A stretch of DNA of 10,633 bases from Cyanobacteria bacterium T3Sed10_344R1 (GCA_003566335.1 PXDR01000100.1:1-10633), one strand, 5' to 3'. Counted from the stretch's first letter, positions 1-8,642 are shown. The notes: generated by a model not told the origin, from the sequence alone. Translations and numbers: made by a program.

Positions 1-14
1 GGTGCCGTGAGGGG

Positions 15-40
15 GGCTATTGGCTGTTGGCTGTTGGCTA
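15..40 (+). repeat. Heptamer tandem repeat (GGCTGTT, about 3.7 units)
   Basis: The units are GGCTATT, GGCTGTT, GGCTGTT and a partial GGCTA. The unit length and intergenic position match the short tandemly repeated repetitive (STRR) heptamers described in filamentous cyanobacteria. The same heptamer recurs in reverse orientation at 302-334, and a single copy lies at 203-209. Confidence 0.8.
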
Positions 41-83
41 GAGAAACATAGCCTGGTAATTCTGATACCCACGGTGAAAGACG

Positions 84-106
84 GTAGGGGCGCGGTTTCC
101 GCGCCC
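84..106 (+). repeat. Palindromic repeat element, copy 1
   Basis: This 23-base element starts GTAGGGGCG and contains a perfect 8-bp stem (88-95 with 99-106, GGGCGCGG/CCGCGCCC) closed by a TTT loop. It matches the reverse complement of 175-197 at 20 of 23 positions. Two of the three differences are a compensating pair in the stem and the third is in the loop. I recall similar GTAGGGGCG-type hairpins dispersed in several filamentous cyanobacterial genomes; that is memory, not a search result. Confidence 0.75.
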
Positions 107-174
107 AATGCAGCCTGTTTTTCCAGTTAAGCAGGACTGATACCCAATCTTGATAGATACTCCCCAGATCAGAC

Positions 175-197
175 GGGCGAGGAGACCTCGCCCCTAC
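175..197 (-). repeat. Palindromic repeat element, copy 2 (inverted)
   Basis: This is the second copy, on the opposite strand to 84-106. Its perfect 8-bp stem pairs 175-182 with 186-193 (GGGCGAGG/CCTCGCCC) around an AGA loop, followed by CTAC. Relative to copy 1, one C-G stem pair has become A-T on both sides, so pairing is kept although the sequence has changed. Confidence 0.75.
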
Positions 198-301
198 AGT
201 TTGGCTGTTGAGATTCGGGGCTGTAGGAGTCGGATGGGGTATGAGATCTGCTGGAACCCTTGTTCCGGTTCAGCCCAAGTGAACTCCAGGTGTATGCTAA
301 A

Positions 302-334
302 AGCCAACAGCCAACAGCTAAAAGCCAACAGCCC
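302..334 (-). repeat. Heptamer tandem repeat (AGCCAAC, about 4.7 units), inverted relative to 15-40
   Basis: The units are AGCCAAC, AGCCAAC, AGCTAAA, AGCCAAC and a partial AGCCC. On the minus strand this reads as GTTGGCT, the same heptamer as at 15-40. The array ends 16 bases before the ylqF start. If translated in the ylqF frame it would give a low-complexity AKSQQP-type repeat, which argues against an upstream ylqF start. Confidence 0.8.
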
Positions 335-349
335 TTACCCCTCCCCCCC

Positions 350-1267
350 ATGTCCTCCCCCGCCATCCAGTGGTATCCCGGTCACATTGCTAAAGCAGAG
401 CGGGCACTGACCGAGCAGCTCAAGCGAGTTGATGTGGTGTTAGAAGTTCGGGATGCTCGCATTCCCCTAGCGACTCATCACCCTCGCATCGACCATTGGG
501 TCGGCAGTAAGGAGCGGGTGCTGGTGCTAAACCGCATGGATATGGTGCCGACGGAGATCCAGGATCAGTGGGTGGCTTGGTTTAAGCAGCAGGGGCAGCG
601 AGCGATTTTGACGGATGCCCAGAGCGGTAAGGGCGTGGGGCAACTCTCCCAGGCCACCCAGGCAGCGGGCAGCAGTATGAATCAGCGGCGCTGCGATCGG
701 GGAATGAAGCCCCGCCCAGTGCGGGCGGTGGGGTTGGGGTTTCCGAATGTGGGCAAGTCGGCGTTAATCAACCGGCTGCTGAAGCGCAAGGTGGTGCAGA
801 GTGCCCGCCGTGCCGGGATTACGCGATCTCTACGCTGGGTACGGATTTCGGATCAAATCGAGCTGCTGGATGCGCCAGGGGTGCTGCCGTCACAATTGAC
901 CAATCAGGCTAATGCTTTGAAGTTAGCGATTTGTGATGACATTGGCGAAGCGGCCTATGACAACCAGCGGGTCGCCTCAGCTTTTGTAGAGCTGCTGAAG
1001 TCCCTGGATACCGCTGTAGTCTTAGCAGACCGTTATCAGCTGGATCCAAAGGACATTACCGGCGAATCTTTTCTAGCGGATTTGGCAGAACAACGCCACC
1101 AAGGGGACAAGGGGCGCACGGCCCACGAACTGCTAAATGATTTTCGCAAAGGGCTGTTGGGTAACCTGGCCCTAGAACTACCGCCTGATTTGCCGCCCCA
1201 GCGTTCAATGGAACCTGAGTCTGGGCACAATAAGCCCGACAAGCCCGACGATCAGCTTCAACCGTGA
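350..1267 (+). CDS. ylqF: Ribosome biogenesis GTPase YlqF/RbgA
   Basis: This is a cytoplasmic, circularly permuted GTPase of 305 residues, a factor in late 50S ribosomal subunit assembly. The G motifs appear in permuted order: G4 as NRMD (61-64, usual form NKxD), a G5-like segment near 88-94, the P-loop GFPNVGKS (130-137), the G2 threonine in GITRS (T158), and G3 as DAPG (174-177, often DTPG). The N-terminus IQWYPGH carries H12, equivalent to catalytic His9 of Bacillus subtilis RbgA. I chose ATG 350 because it places IQW at residues 6-8, close to its position in B. subtilis. An in-frame start at 260 would add 30 residues partly encoded by the heptamer array. No good Shine-Dalgarno precedes 350. 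The C-terminal 25 or so residues are proline-rich, polar and probably disordered. It is a housekeeping gene, probably independent of the glycan genes downstream. Confidence 0.95.
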   Translation: MSSPAIQWYPGHIAKAERALTEQLKRVDVVLEVRDARIPLATHHPRIDHWVGSKERVLVLNRMDMVPTEIQDQWVAWFKQQGQRAILTDAQSGKGVGQLSQATQAAGSSMNQRRCDRGMKPRPVRAVGLGFPNVGKSALINRLLKRKVVQSARRAGITRSLRWVRISDQIELLDAPGVLPSQLTNQANALKLAICDDIGEAAYDNQRVASAFVELLKSLDTAVVLADRYQLDPKDITGESFLADLAEQRHQGDKGRTAHELLNDFRKGLLGNLALELPPDLPPQRSMEPESGHNKPDKPDDQLQP

Positions 1268-1312
1268 AATCCAGGTAGCCAAGTATGAAGTTTTGGCGAA
1301 AAACCTGGATTT
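1267..1312 (+). other. Two-tier hairpin at the 3' end of ylqF (possible terminator or 3'-end structure)
   Basis: A perfect 10-bp inverted repeat (1267-1276 AAATCCAGGT with 1303-1312 ACCTGGATTT) begins at the last base of the ylqF stop codon. Inside it a second 5-bp stem pairs GCCAA (1278-1282) with TTGGC (1293-1297) around a 10-base loop. No T-run follows, so it is not a classical intrinsic terminator. It may mark or stabilise the mRNA 3' end. A weaker 6-bp hairpin (1355-1360 with 1369-1374) lies further down the same 175-base gap. Confidence 0.5.
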
Positions 1313-1442
1313 AGCCTCTGGGGCAAACGGAAGTCGTGAGGGGAACTGTCAGAATAGGCTAAATTGTCAGCCTAGATTGCTCTGTTACCCACGGCAGCCA
1401 AGCTTGCGGCCTTCACTTGGGATATCTTCAGTTGGGGTAGTT

Positions 1443-2723
1443 ATGCTGGGCAGCTCCCAGAATCTCGATAAGCCTGTACAATTCGTCGCCCCGCTTCCCC
1501 CCTGCAAAGTTTCCATTATTGTTGGAGACTTATCAGTCAAAGGCGCTGGGCGCTGGGGCGGGGCCGTACGTCCCTTTCTGCTGGCTCAGGCTCTGAAACG
1601 ACTAGGCTGCCAGGTTGAGATTCTAGGATTTACGGATGACTTGGCAGCTCCGCCTTTACCAACAGATCTAGTCGTCAAGCGATTTGCCCAAGGCATTTAC
1701 CCCCAATTTTTAGGGGCTGCGAGTCAGCTGATTCGTCAGATTGAGGGAGACATTATCTACGCCTACAAGACCAAAGCTAGCAGCTTCGGGGTTGGGCTGT
1801 TGGCGAGGCAGTGGCGGCGGCGGCCCCTCGTTTTAGACATTGATGACTGGGAGATGAGCTGGCATGGCGGGGATCAGTGGCGCTACCATCCCCAAGGCAA
1901 ACAGCGATACCGAGATTTGATTAAGCCAGATGGAGCCCTGCGTCAGCCCGATCATCCCGTCTATCTCCAGCGGATGGAGCAGCTGACCCATCGGGCCGAT
2001 GGTATCACCCTTCACACCCAGTTTTTGCAGCGGCGGTTTGGCGGAATCTGTATCCCCAACGGCAAGGATACGGATATTTTTGACCCCAACGCCTACAGTT
2101 ATCAGGCCAGTCGTCAGCGCTACGGCCTAACGGACTACCGGGTATTAATGTTCCCAGGCGCACCCCGGCCTTACAAAGGGCTAGAGGACATTCTGGCAGC
2201 TTTGGAGCTACGGGATCGGCCAGATGAAAAGCTAGTGATTGTGGGGGGGAGTCCCTATGATGACTACGACCAAACGTTGAGGCAACGGTGGTCGCACCGG
2301 ATTATTCAGTTGCCACGGGTACCCCACCATCAGATGCCAAGCGTGATTGCCGCCGCAGATATAGTGGTGGTGCCGCAACAGGACACAGCGGCAGCCCAGG
2401 CCCAGTTTCCCCTGAAGTTGACGGACGGCATGGCAATGGCAAAACCCATCTTGGCCACGCGAGTTGGGGATATTCCTGAGATCTTGACTGATACAGGGTA
2501 TTTAGTAGCACCAGGAGACGTACAGGCAATGGCTATCCAGATTGAGCAGATTTTGGCCCATCCCCGTGCAGCCGCTGAGAGAGGTCAACAAGCTCGAAGA
2601 CGCTGCGTAGAACACTACAGTCTTGACGCTATGGCAACCGGTTTATCTACAGTATTGAGTCCTTTGTTGACCACAAAACCTCAAAGTTCAGGACGGGGGC
2701 TGAGTCATCCATGGTCACGGTAA
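1443..2723 (+). CDS. GT4-like (GT-B fold) glycosyltransferase
   Basis: This is probably a cytoplasmic or membrane-peripheral sugar transferase of 426 residues. The N-terminal Rossmann half begins CKVSIIVGDLSVKGAGRWGG (21-40) and includes DIDDWE (132-137). The linker PNGKDTDIFDP (205-215) leads into the C-terminal nucleotide-sugar half with FPGAPRPYKGLEDIL (237-251), IVGGSP (266-271) and FPLKLTDGMAMAKPILAT (322-339). The last block resembles the FPxKxxE type of GT4 motif, but an Asp (D328) stands where the second Glu of the EX7E pair normally lies and no Glu is found eight residues earlier. ATG 1443 was chosen over an in-frame TTG at 1293, which lies inside the hairpin and adds 50 residues with no family character. 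The gene sits 108 bases upstream of the ABC exporter on the same strand, so they may be cotranscribed. Donor and acceptor cannot be predicted. Confidence 0.88.
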   Translation: MLGSSQNLDKPVQFVAPLPPCKVSIIVGDLSVKGAGRWGGAVRPFLLAQALKRLGCQVEILGFTDDLAAPPLPTDLVVKRFAQGIYPQFLGAASQLIRQIEGDIIYAYKTKASSFGVGLLARQWRRRPLVLDIDDWEMSWHGGDQWRYHPQGKQRYRDLIKPDGALRQPDHPVYLQRMEQLTHRADGITLHTQFLQRRFGGICIPNGKDTDIFDPNAYSYQASRQRYGLTDYRVLMFPGAPRPYKGLEDILAALELRDRPDEKLVIVGGSPYDDYDQTLRQRWSHRIIQLPRVPHHQMPSVIAAADIVVVPQQDTAAAQAQFPLKLTDGMAMAKPILATRVGDIPEILTDTGYLVAPGDVQAMAIQIEQILAHPRAAAERGQQARRRCVEHYSLDAMATGLSTVLSPLLTTKPQSSGRGLSHPWSR

Positions 2724-2731
2724 CGTTTACT

Positions 2732-2754
2732 GTGCCCCACTCTTTCAGGGGCGC
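2732..2754 (+). other. Short hairpin between glycosyltransferase and ABC genes
   Basis: GCCCC (2734-2738) pairs with GGGGC (2748-2752) around a 9-base loop. The stem extends by one G-U and one G-C pair to 2732 and 2754. There is no following T-run. Just downstream is a small palindrome GTTTA-TGC-TAAAC (2767-2779). Either could be an operator, an attenuator or nothing; the gap is only 108 bases. Confidence 0.3.
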
Positions 2755-2831
2755 TAAATGTGGGCCGTTTATGCTAAACAAACTCGGTCAGAGTAACCGC
2801 TAATTTTAATTTTGTAGATGGTTTTGTGTAT

Positions 2832-4928
2832 ATGCGATCGCATTCAATGAAAGGCACCCCTCAGACTCTCAAATCTCCCCGGCAGATGCTGTGGGGTGTG
2901 GCTCGCAAGTACCCATTCAAAATTATCTTGAGTGTGGTGCTAGGGTTTGCTGGAGGCTTATTTAGCGGCATCAGTACGGCCTTGATTGTGCCAATTTTGC
3001 TGAGTCTGTTGGGACAAGATCAGGTCATGCGAGACGGGCCGCAAATTCTGCAGATCTTGCTGTCGCCCTTTGACCAAATTGCTGAGCCCTATCGGCTAGT
3101 GGTCATGGCTGTCTCAGTAATTCTTGTGATTATCCTCAAGAATGCGAGCGGTTACTTCAATGGCCTCGCATCTACGGTGCTGTCACGTTCGCTCACATCA
3201 GACCTGCAAGAACAGGGGCTGCGGCTGATTCTGGAGGTTGATCTAGATTTTTTCGCCAACTCCCGAATCGGGGACATAATGAACCGATTGGGGGGAGAAA
3301 TGAGCCGCGCTACCAACGCTATTACCGGCTTAATTAAGCTAGGCGTAACGGTTTCCACAATTTTGGTGTTCTTAGGGCTGCTGCTATCTATTTCCTGGCA
3401 GTTAACCATCGCAACGACAATCTTGTTGCCGAGCTCTGCCCTGCTCAGTCAATTCTTGATGCGGCGAGCGAAGGAATTTAGCCGTGCCCAGAGTTTGATC
3501 AACAGCGCCTACTCTGGTGGCTTGGTGGAATTGCTTGGCGGAATGCGATTGGTAAAGGCAACAGGCAATGAAAATCGGGAATATCGCCGGTTTCTTGACT
3601 TCATCCGGCAACGGGAACAAATCGAGTTCCAATCCCGGATGAACTCCAGTTTAGTAGGGCCAATGGCAGAAGTGATTAACATCACGATTCTGTTCATCCT
3701 GGTGCTGCTGAGCCGCACATTGTTTCAAGATCAGATCAGCTCTCTTTCTGCAGTCATGGTGACTTACCTAGTGCTGCTGTCTAGGCTACTTCCCTATATT
3801 TCTCAACTAAACAGCGTCAGGAATCAGTTAGCTCAAGCCTCATCCCCCGTGGAGGTGGTGTATGACATGCTGCGGCGGGACAACAAATCTTTTATGACCA
3901 ACGGTACATTGCCGTTTCAGGACTTACGCCAGGGGATTGATTTTAAGCGCCTCAGTTTTACCTATCCCAGAACTGATGAACCCGTACTGCGAGACATCAC
4001 TTTATCGTTACCTAAGGGCACGACCCTAGCTTTGGTGGGCGCTTCAGGCGCTGGAAAGTCAACGCTAGCCGATTTGCTGCCGCGATTTTATGACCCGTCT
4101 GATGGGGCAATTTTGATTGACGGTAAAGACTTGCGGGAGTTCGATATTGCCAGCGTCCGCAAAGCAATGGGCATCGTGAGTCAGGATACGTTTTTGTTCA
4201 ACCATACGATCCGCTACAACATTGCCTATGGCCGTCCTGATGCGTCGGATGAGGAAATCTTGATGGCGGCACGGCGAGCAAATGCCTATGAATTTATTGT
4301 CCGGATGCCTGCAGGGCTAGACACCACCATTGGCGATCGCGGCGTCATGCTCTCTGGCGGACAGCGCCAACGGCTGGCGATTGCTCGTGCCTTAGTGCAG
4401 GATCCAGAGATCTTGATTTTGGACGAAGCCACCAGTGCCCTCGATACAGTATCGGAACGATTGGTGCAGCAGGCGATTGATGAACTGAGCCGCGATCGCA
4501 CCACGTTAGTCATTGCCCACCGGCTATCCACAGTTCAAAAAGCAGATCAAATTGCGGTGATGGAGAAGGGACGAGTCATCGAACTTGGCACCCACCTTGA
4601 ACTGCTGGCCAAAGGGGGATCCTACAGTAACCTCTGTAGCCTGCAATTTAGTGACAGCAAGCCCCCGATGGTTGCCCAAGAAGAGACAATTACGGCGCAA
4701 CAGCGACAAATGTCCCAAGTGTCTTACGAATTTCGCTCTAACCTCAACACAATGCTGGGCTTCCTCACCTTACTCAGCGATGACCTGGTTGAATCGGAGG
4801 AAGAGCGCCAGGAACTAACGGACAAAGTCTACGAATCTACCGAGACCCTACTAAGAAGCCTAGAAAAGATGGAGAGCGCCCAGGAGGAGCAAGAGCGCAC
4901 CCAGCCCGTCATTTCACAGCGCGGATAA
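2832..4928 (+). CDS. ABC exporter (MsbA/HepA-like half-transporter) with HisKA-like C-terminal tail
   Basis: This is an inner-membrane half-transporter of 698 residues that should homodimerise to export a lipid or lipid-linked glycan. About six hydrophobic segments lie within residues 30-330. The ATPase domain follows with Walker A GASGAGKST (403-411), Q-loop Q451, signature LSGGQ (507-511), Walker B ILILDE ending D531-E532, and H-loop H563, so all catalytic motifs are intact. The family is usually about 580-610 residues. Here the ATPase domain ends near 606 and about 90 further residues follow, including SYEFRSNLNTMLGF (631-644), which resembles a histidine-kinase H-box with Tyr for His. The start is uncertain: GTG 2826, ATG 2832 and ATG 2847 are all in frame with no strong ribosome site. 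Glycosyltransferases on both sides suggest polysaccharide export, as for HepA in heterocyst envelope formation, but the substrate is inferred. The 3' end overlaps the convergent gene by 15 bases. Confidence 0.93.
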   Translation: MRSHSMKGTPQTLKSPRQMLWGVARKYPFKIILSVVLGFAGGLFSGISTALIVPILLSLLGQDQVMRDGPQILQILLSPFDQIAEPYRLVVMAVSVILVIILKNASGYFNGLASTVLSRSLTSDLQEQGLRLILEVDLDFFANSRIGDIMNRLGGEMSRATNAITGLIKLGVTVSTILVFLGLLLSISWQLTIATTILLPSSALLSQFLMRRAKEFSRAQSLINSAYSGGLVELLGGMRLVKATGNENREYRRFLDFIRQREQIEFQSRMNSSLVGPMAEVINITILFILVLLSRTLFQDQISSLSAVMVTYLVLLSRLLPYISQLNSVRNQLAQASSPVEVVYDMLRRDNKSFMTNGTLPFQDLRQGIDFKRLSFTYPRTDEPVLRDITLSLPKGTTLALVGASGAGKSTLADLLPRFYDPSDGAILIDGKDLREFDIASVRKAMGIVSQDTFLFNHTIRYNIAYGRPDASDEEILMAARRANAYEFIVRMPAGLDTTIGDRGVMLSGGQRQRLAIARALVQDPEILILDEATSALDTVSERLVQQAIDELSRDRTTLVIAHRLSTVQKADQIAVMEKGRVIELGTHLELLAKGGSYSNLCSLQFSDSKPPMVAQEETITAQQRQMSQVSYEFRSNLNTMLGFLTLLSDDLVESEEERQELTDKVYESTETLLRSLEKMESAQEEQERTQPVISQRG
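4689..4883 (+). other. Degenerate HisKA (DHp)-like domain encoded at the 3' end of the ABC exporter gene
   Basis: The encoded segment (about residues 620-684 of the exporter) reads like a two-helix DHp module. Helix 1 contains SYEFRSNLN, comparable with the SHELRTPLN H-box. It is followed by LGFLTLLSDDL, an acidic turn (ESEEERQEL) and a second heptad-like helix (VYESTETLLRSLEKME). The His position is Tyr (codon TAC at 4725-4727) and the Thr-Pro pair is Ser-Asn. No HATPase_c motifs follow. The similarity is by eye only. Confidence 0.55.
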
Positions 4929-6221
4929 GGCATGGATATAGCCCTCAGCCACCTGTCGCCAAGTCCAGTGGCCAAACCGCTGGGCTGCCACTTCAGGAGA
5001 CAGACGCGGCAGGGGGGCAGCGATGAAGTCTGCCAAGCATAGCTGCAGCGCCGCCGCATCCCGAGGTGGAAAAAACCGAACTCGGTCGGCACAGTCATAC
5101 AGGTCAATTTGCTCGCGAAAAACGGCAATGTCAGCAGCAATTACCGGTAAACCACGGGCGATTGCCTCTGCGATCGCCAGACCAAACCCTTCATACACCG
5201 ACGGCACCACGACACAATCACAGGTTGCATAGGTGTGCTCCACAGTGTCCTCTGAGCAATAGCCTAACCCCAACAAGACCTTTGACCAGATGTCGCCTGC
5301 GGCCGCCTGCACCTGACGGCATTGGGCGACATAGTCACCATACTCCTGGGTTTTTTGCTGCTGAGACGGCTGGAGATCTCCGGCAACTAACCGATCGGTT
5401 TCTTTGCCGGTGAGGATGATTTGAAAATTGGGCTGCTCTGGGTAGAGCCCCACCGCAGCCTGTAGCAATGTCAGATGATCTTTATAGAGGCTAAACGACG
5501 AGGGGAAGAAGAAGCGTGTGAGGGCAGCAGTCCTAGGTTTGGCTGATTGATCCAGGTTGATGGGCGAGGCGGGCTCTGGGACAGTGTCAGATGGTGGAGC
5601 TGGGGTGCGATCGCTAGCCAGGGGAATGGCCGTCACTTTATAGTCGTACCCCGGAAAAATTTGGAGTAAATCCTGGCGGGTCTTGTGAGAATTAGTGAAT
5701 ACCAGATCAGTGGCCATCAGCCACTGCTTCAGGCTGGCGTCATACTCCTTGACTAGGGCTGAGCTGTAGGTCAAGGGGGCAAAGTGCCAGAACAAGTCAT
5801 GGGATAAGCTTGTGAGGGGAATTCCGAGCTCTAATGGTGGCTGAATGCGGTTAGAGAGAAAGTATAGGCAGTGGGTACAGCTATGATGCTCCGCTAGGTA
5901 GCGCAGCCGTCCCGAGAGTTCGCGCTGGGCAATGTTGCGATCGCACCACTGCTGCACCCCGGATAGCTTGAGCTTTGCGCCGAGGCGACCGCCATAGCTC
6001 AGCAACTTAACCCGTGGAGGATCTAGGGCCAGCGTCGGCCCGGTCATCGGTTCATAAATGATGCGCTCAGAAGTTGGCAGCTGAGCCTGAAACTGAGTCA
6101 GCAGCTTCGGCGGCAGCACCACCACCACTTCAATTAACTGCTCAAACTCCCGAAGCAACGAAAAAATGACCCGTTCTACCCCGCCTTTGACATAAAAGGC
6201 CACCGGCACCATTAGCTTCAT
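4914..6221 (-). CDS. Family 4 (GT-B) glycosyltransferase
   Basis: This is a retaining-type sugar transferase of 435 residues. The N-terminal MKLMVPVAFYVKGGVERVIF contains the GGVER acceptor-side loop (13-17) typical of GT4 enzymes. The C-terminal half has RFFFPSSFSLYKDHLTLLQA, IILTGKETDRL and the EX7E motif in VYEGFGLAIAEAIARGLPVI, with E344 and E352 as the conserved pair, so the active site looks intact. ATG 6221 is preferred; an in-frame TTG at 6239 adds six residues, and ATG 6212 is also possible. Upstream GGGCGGGAAA gives only a weak ribosome site. The gene lies 57 bases after the stop of the minus-strand gene 6279-7400 and is probably cotranscribed with it. Its last 15 bases overlap the end of the ABC exporter gene on the other strand. 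Confidence 0.92.
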   Translation of the reverse strand: MKLMVPVAFYVKGGVERVIFSLLREFEQLIEVVVVLPPKLLTQFQAQLPTSERIIYEPMTGPTLALDPPRVKLLSYGGRLGAKLKLSGVQQWCDRNIAQRELSGRLRYLAEHHSCTHCLYFLSNRIQPPLELGIPLTSLSHDLFWHFAPLTYSSALVKEYDASLKQWLMATDLVFTNSHKTRQDLLQIFPGYDYKVTAIPLASDRTPAPPSDTVPEPASPINLDQSAKPRTAALTRFFFPSSFSLYKDHLTLLQAAVGLYPEQPNFQIILTGKETDRLVAGDLQPSQQQKTQEYGDYVAQCRQVQAAAGDIWSKVLLGLGYCSEDTVEHTYATCDCVVVPSVYEGFGLAIAEAIARGLPVIAADIAVFREQIDLYDCADRVRFFPPRDAAALQLCLADFIAAPLPRLSPEVAAQRFGHWTWRQVAEGYIHALSAL

Positions 6222-6278
6222 TGCTTTCCCGCCCTGCAAACACCGACATTGCTCTTACCCACGCCCCTGACTTGAGTC

Positions 6279-7400
6279 CTAGGACGCCAAACTCTCAATC
6301 CAGCGTTGGGCAATCCGATCCCAGGTGTCTTGCTTGGCATGTTCTGCGCAAGTGGCTCGCAGAGCTGCAAGTTCATCCGGGTTTTGCAGCAGATGAACAA
6401 TGCGCTCTGCTACTGCTCGCTGGGTGGCGGGGTCTTGCGGATCCCCTGGTACTCGATGACAGTAATCTTTTTCGGCCAATACCGCATAGTCAGTGGTTAC
6501 TGGCACACAGCCAACAATCGCCGACTCCCGCACCGAAATGCAGTCCACTTCCTCAAAGGTGCAGCCGTAGTAATGAATTGCTGATGCCGCTTTTTCTTCA
6601 ATTAGCTGATCTTGCCCAATCCGTCCATGGTCTATCACCCCCGGCTGGGCCATCAGCACCAGCATTTTCTCCCGCCAGTCAGCCCGGTCTGGCCCCAGTT
6701 CAACCCGGTTAAAGCCGTAGTACAAATGTAGCTCCGCGTCGGGAATTGCTTGGCGAATAATCGGCCAGCCGTGGGTCAGCATATCCTCTAGACCACGATA
6801 GTAACGCGAGGCGTAGACCAGGCGGTGGGGCTGTTTTTCTCGGGAATACAGGGATGCGATCGCACCATTGATGCCGTTACTGACAATAGTGAACTGGCTG
6901 TCCGGGAGCTCCGGCAGCAACTGCCGCTGGAACTGCGACTTCGAGAAGATCACATCAAACCGCGCCATCACCTCCCGGGGGAAGCACTTGGGCGGATCCA
7001 GCACATCCTGCCACTCCCAGCCAATCTTGCGGGCTTTCGCCTGGGGCTTGAGCATATAGGGGTGCCGCCAAATCAGCAGAATATCAAACTGGTCGTACCA
7101 GTTAAAGCGGTAGTAATTGAGGTACCGCACCCCGTCATACACCCCTTCACGGTCATGGCACTGACTGTAGACCGTTACTTCATAGCCCAGCTTCACCCAT
7201 TCCCGCGCCAGATAAATTACCGCCGTATGGGAACCGCTAGTCCCCTCTTTCAGGCTGAGGGGCGTCAACCCATCCCGGGGCTTGCCCACGTAATAGACAA
7301 TAGATCCCTTAGGCCAGCGCTTGGCTCTAAATCGCCGCGCCAAGTCATAAACCCCCGGCGCATATTGCCGCAGCGTATCGGCCAAGCTCTTTTGCCCCAT
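6279..7400 (-). CDS. Family 4-like (GT-B) glycosyltransferase
   Basis: This 373-residue predicted sugar transferase has a loop GTSGSHTAVIYLAREWVKLG (53-72) matching the N-terminal glycine-rich region of GT-B enzymes. IFSKSQFQRQLL (151-162) and VSNGIN (173-178) precede the C-terminal half. That half carries YASRYYRGLEDMLTHGW (196-212), where a start-of-domain loop is expected, and ELHLYYGF (223-230). The EX7E-like motif is in TFEEVDCISVRESAIVGCVP (281-300), with E284 and E292. ATG 7400 is preceded by GGGG about five bases upstream. It is the first gene of a probable two-gene leftward transcript with 4914-6221 and is divergent from the gene at 7638. Sugar specificity is unknown. Confidence 0.9.
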   Translation of the reverse strand: MGQKSLADTLRQYAPGVYDLARRFRAKRWPKGSIVYYVGKPRDGLTPLSLKEGTSGSHTAVIYLAREWVKLGYEVTVYSQCHDREGVYDGVRYLNYYRFNWYDQFDILLIWRHPYMLKPQAKARKIGWEWQDVLDPPKCFPREVMARFDVIFSKSQFQRQLLPELPDSQFTIVSNGINGAIASLYSREKQPHRLVYASRYYRGLEDMLTHGWPIIRQAIPDAELHLYYGFNRVELGPDRADWREKMLVLMAQPGVIDHGRIGQDQLIEEKAASAIHYYGCTFEEVDCISVRESAIVGCVPVTTDYAVLAEKDYCHRVPGDPQDPATQRAVAERIVHLLQNPDELAALRATCAEHAKQDTWDRIAQRWIESLAS

Positions 7401-7637
7401 GGTTACCCCATTGCGATGATGTCTGCTGCTCCACTCTATGCAGTCTAGAAGCTTAAAGCATTACCCCAGATAAAGGCTAGAAAAAATTCAGCCGTCCTTC
7501 TTGAAGATTCAGGTATTTTGCCTGTCATGCCAGGATCAAAACACCACAACGCCTGACAACTGGGAGTAATATGGCCACAGATTGCCCAGTTTCATGAGCA
7601 GCCTTGCCTCACCTTCCCTTCAGCAGTTTCCCCAGCT
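7401..7637. promoter_or_regulatory. Divergent intergenic region, presumed bidirectional promoter
   Basis: This 237-base gap separates a leftward and a rightward glycosyltransferase set and must hold start signals for both unless transcription is long-range. On the plus strand TAATAT (7567-7572) is a possible -10 box about 65 bases before the start at 7638, but no good -35 sits at normal spacing. Small inverted repeats such as CAGG-TATTTTG-CCTG are present. I see no strong operator and no riboswitch-like structure. Confidence 0.4.
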
Positions 7638-8642
7638 ATGGTAGACGGTATCTACACCCTCGCGAACGACGTCGTTTACGATCAGCTCGTCGCCTTACTC
7701 AATAGTATCGAAGCCAATGCTGGCCAGGCTTACCCGGTCTGCGTTGTGGCCTATAACCAACAGCTTGATAGGGTGCGGGCCGAAGTTGACCGCCGTCCTA
7801 ACGTCACCCTGCTAGAGGACGCCGACCTGTTTCAAACCTGGGAAGATTTTTCCTACGAAGTCTGGAAGACCCATCCCACCGCCCTTGACACCTGGAAAGC
7901 TCAAGGGGTGACTACCCGGTTTTATCGGGTGGGGGAGAACCATCGCTATGTGGCCTTCGATCAAGCTGCCCCCTTTGATCGCTTCATCTACATTGATGCC
8001 GATGCTCTGGTGATGGGGCCACTGCAACCCGTTTTTGAGGCTCTAGACGATCATGACGTGGCGATTTACGACTTTCAATTCAAGGACATTGACCATATCT
8101 TTAATGCCCAGTCTCCCCGCCTAACGCAACTTTTTAGTAAAGAGCGTTTGGGTCGCCACATCTTTTGTTCCGGATTCTTTGGCGCTAGACGGGACGTACT
8201 CCCACCAGAGCGGCGTCAGTGGTTACTACAAGAGCTAGCCAAAGGAGACGCAGAGGTGCTTTACCTGGGCGCTCCCAACCAGTCTGTGCTGAACTATATG
8301 GTGCATAAAAGCCAGCTCCGAGTCGAGAATCTGGTGCATCGGCTCCCACCCGATCGCGTGACCGGCAACTCGGTTACCTCCAAGCATTTTCAGGCTAAGG
8401 ATCATCTGCTGTATGACAAAGGGGCTCAACTCACCTTTCTCCACTTCATTGGCGTGTCGTCAAGATTTTTCCGCCGCCTTTGTGCAGGAGAAAACCTTGA
8501 CTTGCCCTATCGCGATATTTTTCTGCACTACCGCTATCTCCACGAGCCAGCAGCGCGACCAGTTTATCGCGGCAAGCCGGAACCCTGCGAGCGTCCCCCC
8601 AGCCCCTGGCAGCGCCTGCGTAAAAAAGTTGGGCTCACCTAG
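7638..8642 (+). CDS. GT-A-like glycosyltransferase with DAD motif (Npun_R2821/Npun_R2823-like)
   Basis: This 334-residue protein is unlike the GT-B enzymes around it. It starts GIYTLANDVVYDQLVALLNSI (4-24), a strand-loop-helix typical of nucleotide-sugar binding in GT-A folds. It carries RFIYIDADALVMGPL (115-129) with a D120-A-D122 motif expected to hold a metal ion. It also has CSGFFGARR (177-185), PNQSVLNY (213-220) and TFLHFIG (266-272), in the order seen in GT8-like enzymes (donor-binding DxD, later Asn/Gln loop, C-terminal His). It is a paralogue of the next gene, sharing all these blocks. I recall this type from cyanobacterial proteins named after Npun_R2821/Npun_R2823; the name is from memory. 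ATG 7638 has no clear ribosome site. The basic C-terminal tail (WQRLRKKVGLT) could bind membrane. The reaction is predicted only. Confidence 0.85.
   Translation: MVDGIYTLANDVVYDQLVALLNSIEANAGQAYPVCVVAYNQQLDRVRAEVDRRPNVTLLEDADLFQTWEDFSYEVWKTHPTALDTWKAQGVTTRFYRVGENHRYVAFDQAAPFDRFIYIDADALVMGPLQPVFEALDDHDVAIYDFQFKDIDHIFNAQSPRLTQLFSKERLGRHIFCSGFFGARRDVLPPERRQWLLQELAKGDAEVLYLGAPNQSVLNYMVHKSQLRVENLVHRLPPDRVTGNSVTSKHFQAKDHLLYDKGAQLTFLHFIGVSSRFFRRLCAGENLDLPYRDIFLHYRYLHEPAARPVYRGKPEPCERPPSPWQRLRKKVGLT

Larger units (their letters stand above)
1..349. other. Repeat-rich non-coding region upstream of ylqF
   Basis: I find no convincing gene here. Short open frames exist on both strands, but they are low-complexity and read through the repeats. 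The stretch holds two heptamer arrays (15-40 and 302-334) in opposite orientation, and between them two 23-base palindromic elements (84-106 and 175-197), also in opposite orientation. The 10-mer CTGATACCCA occurs twice (62-71 and 137-146). I see no clear terminator T-run and no confident promoter for ylqF, although that promoter should lie here. Confidence 0.7.
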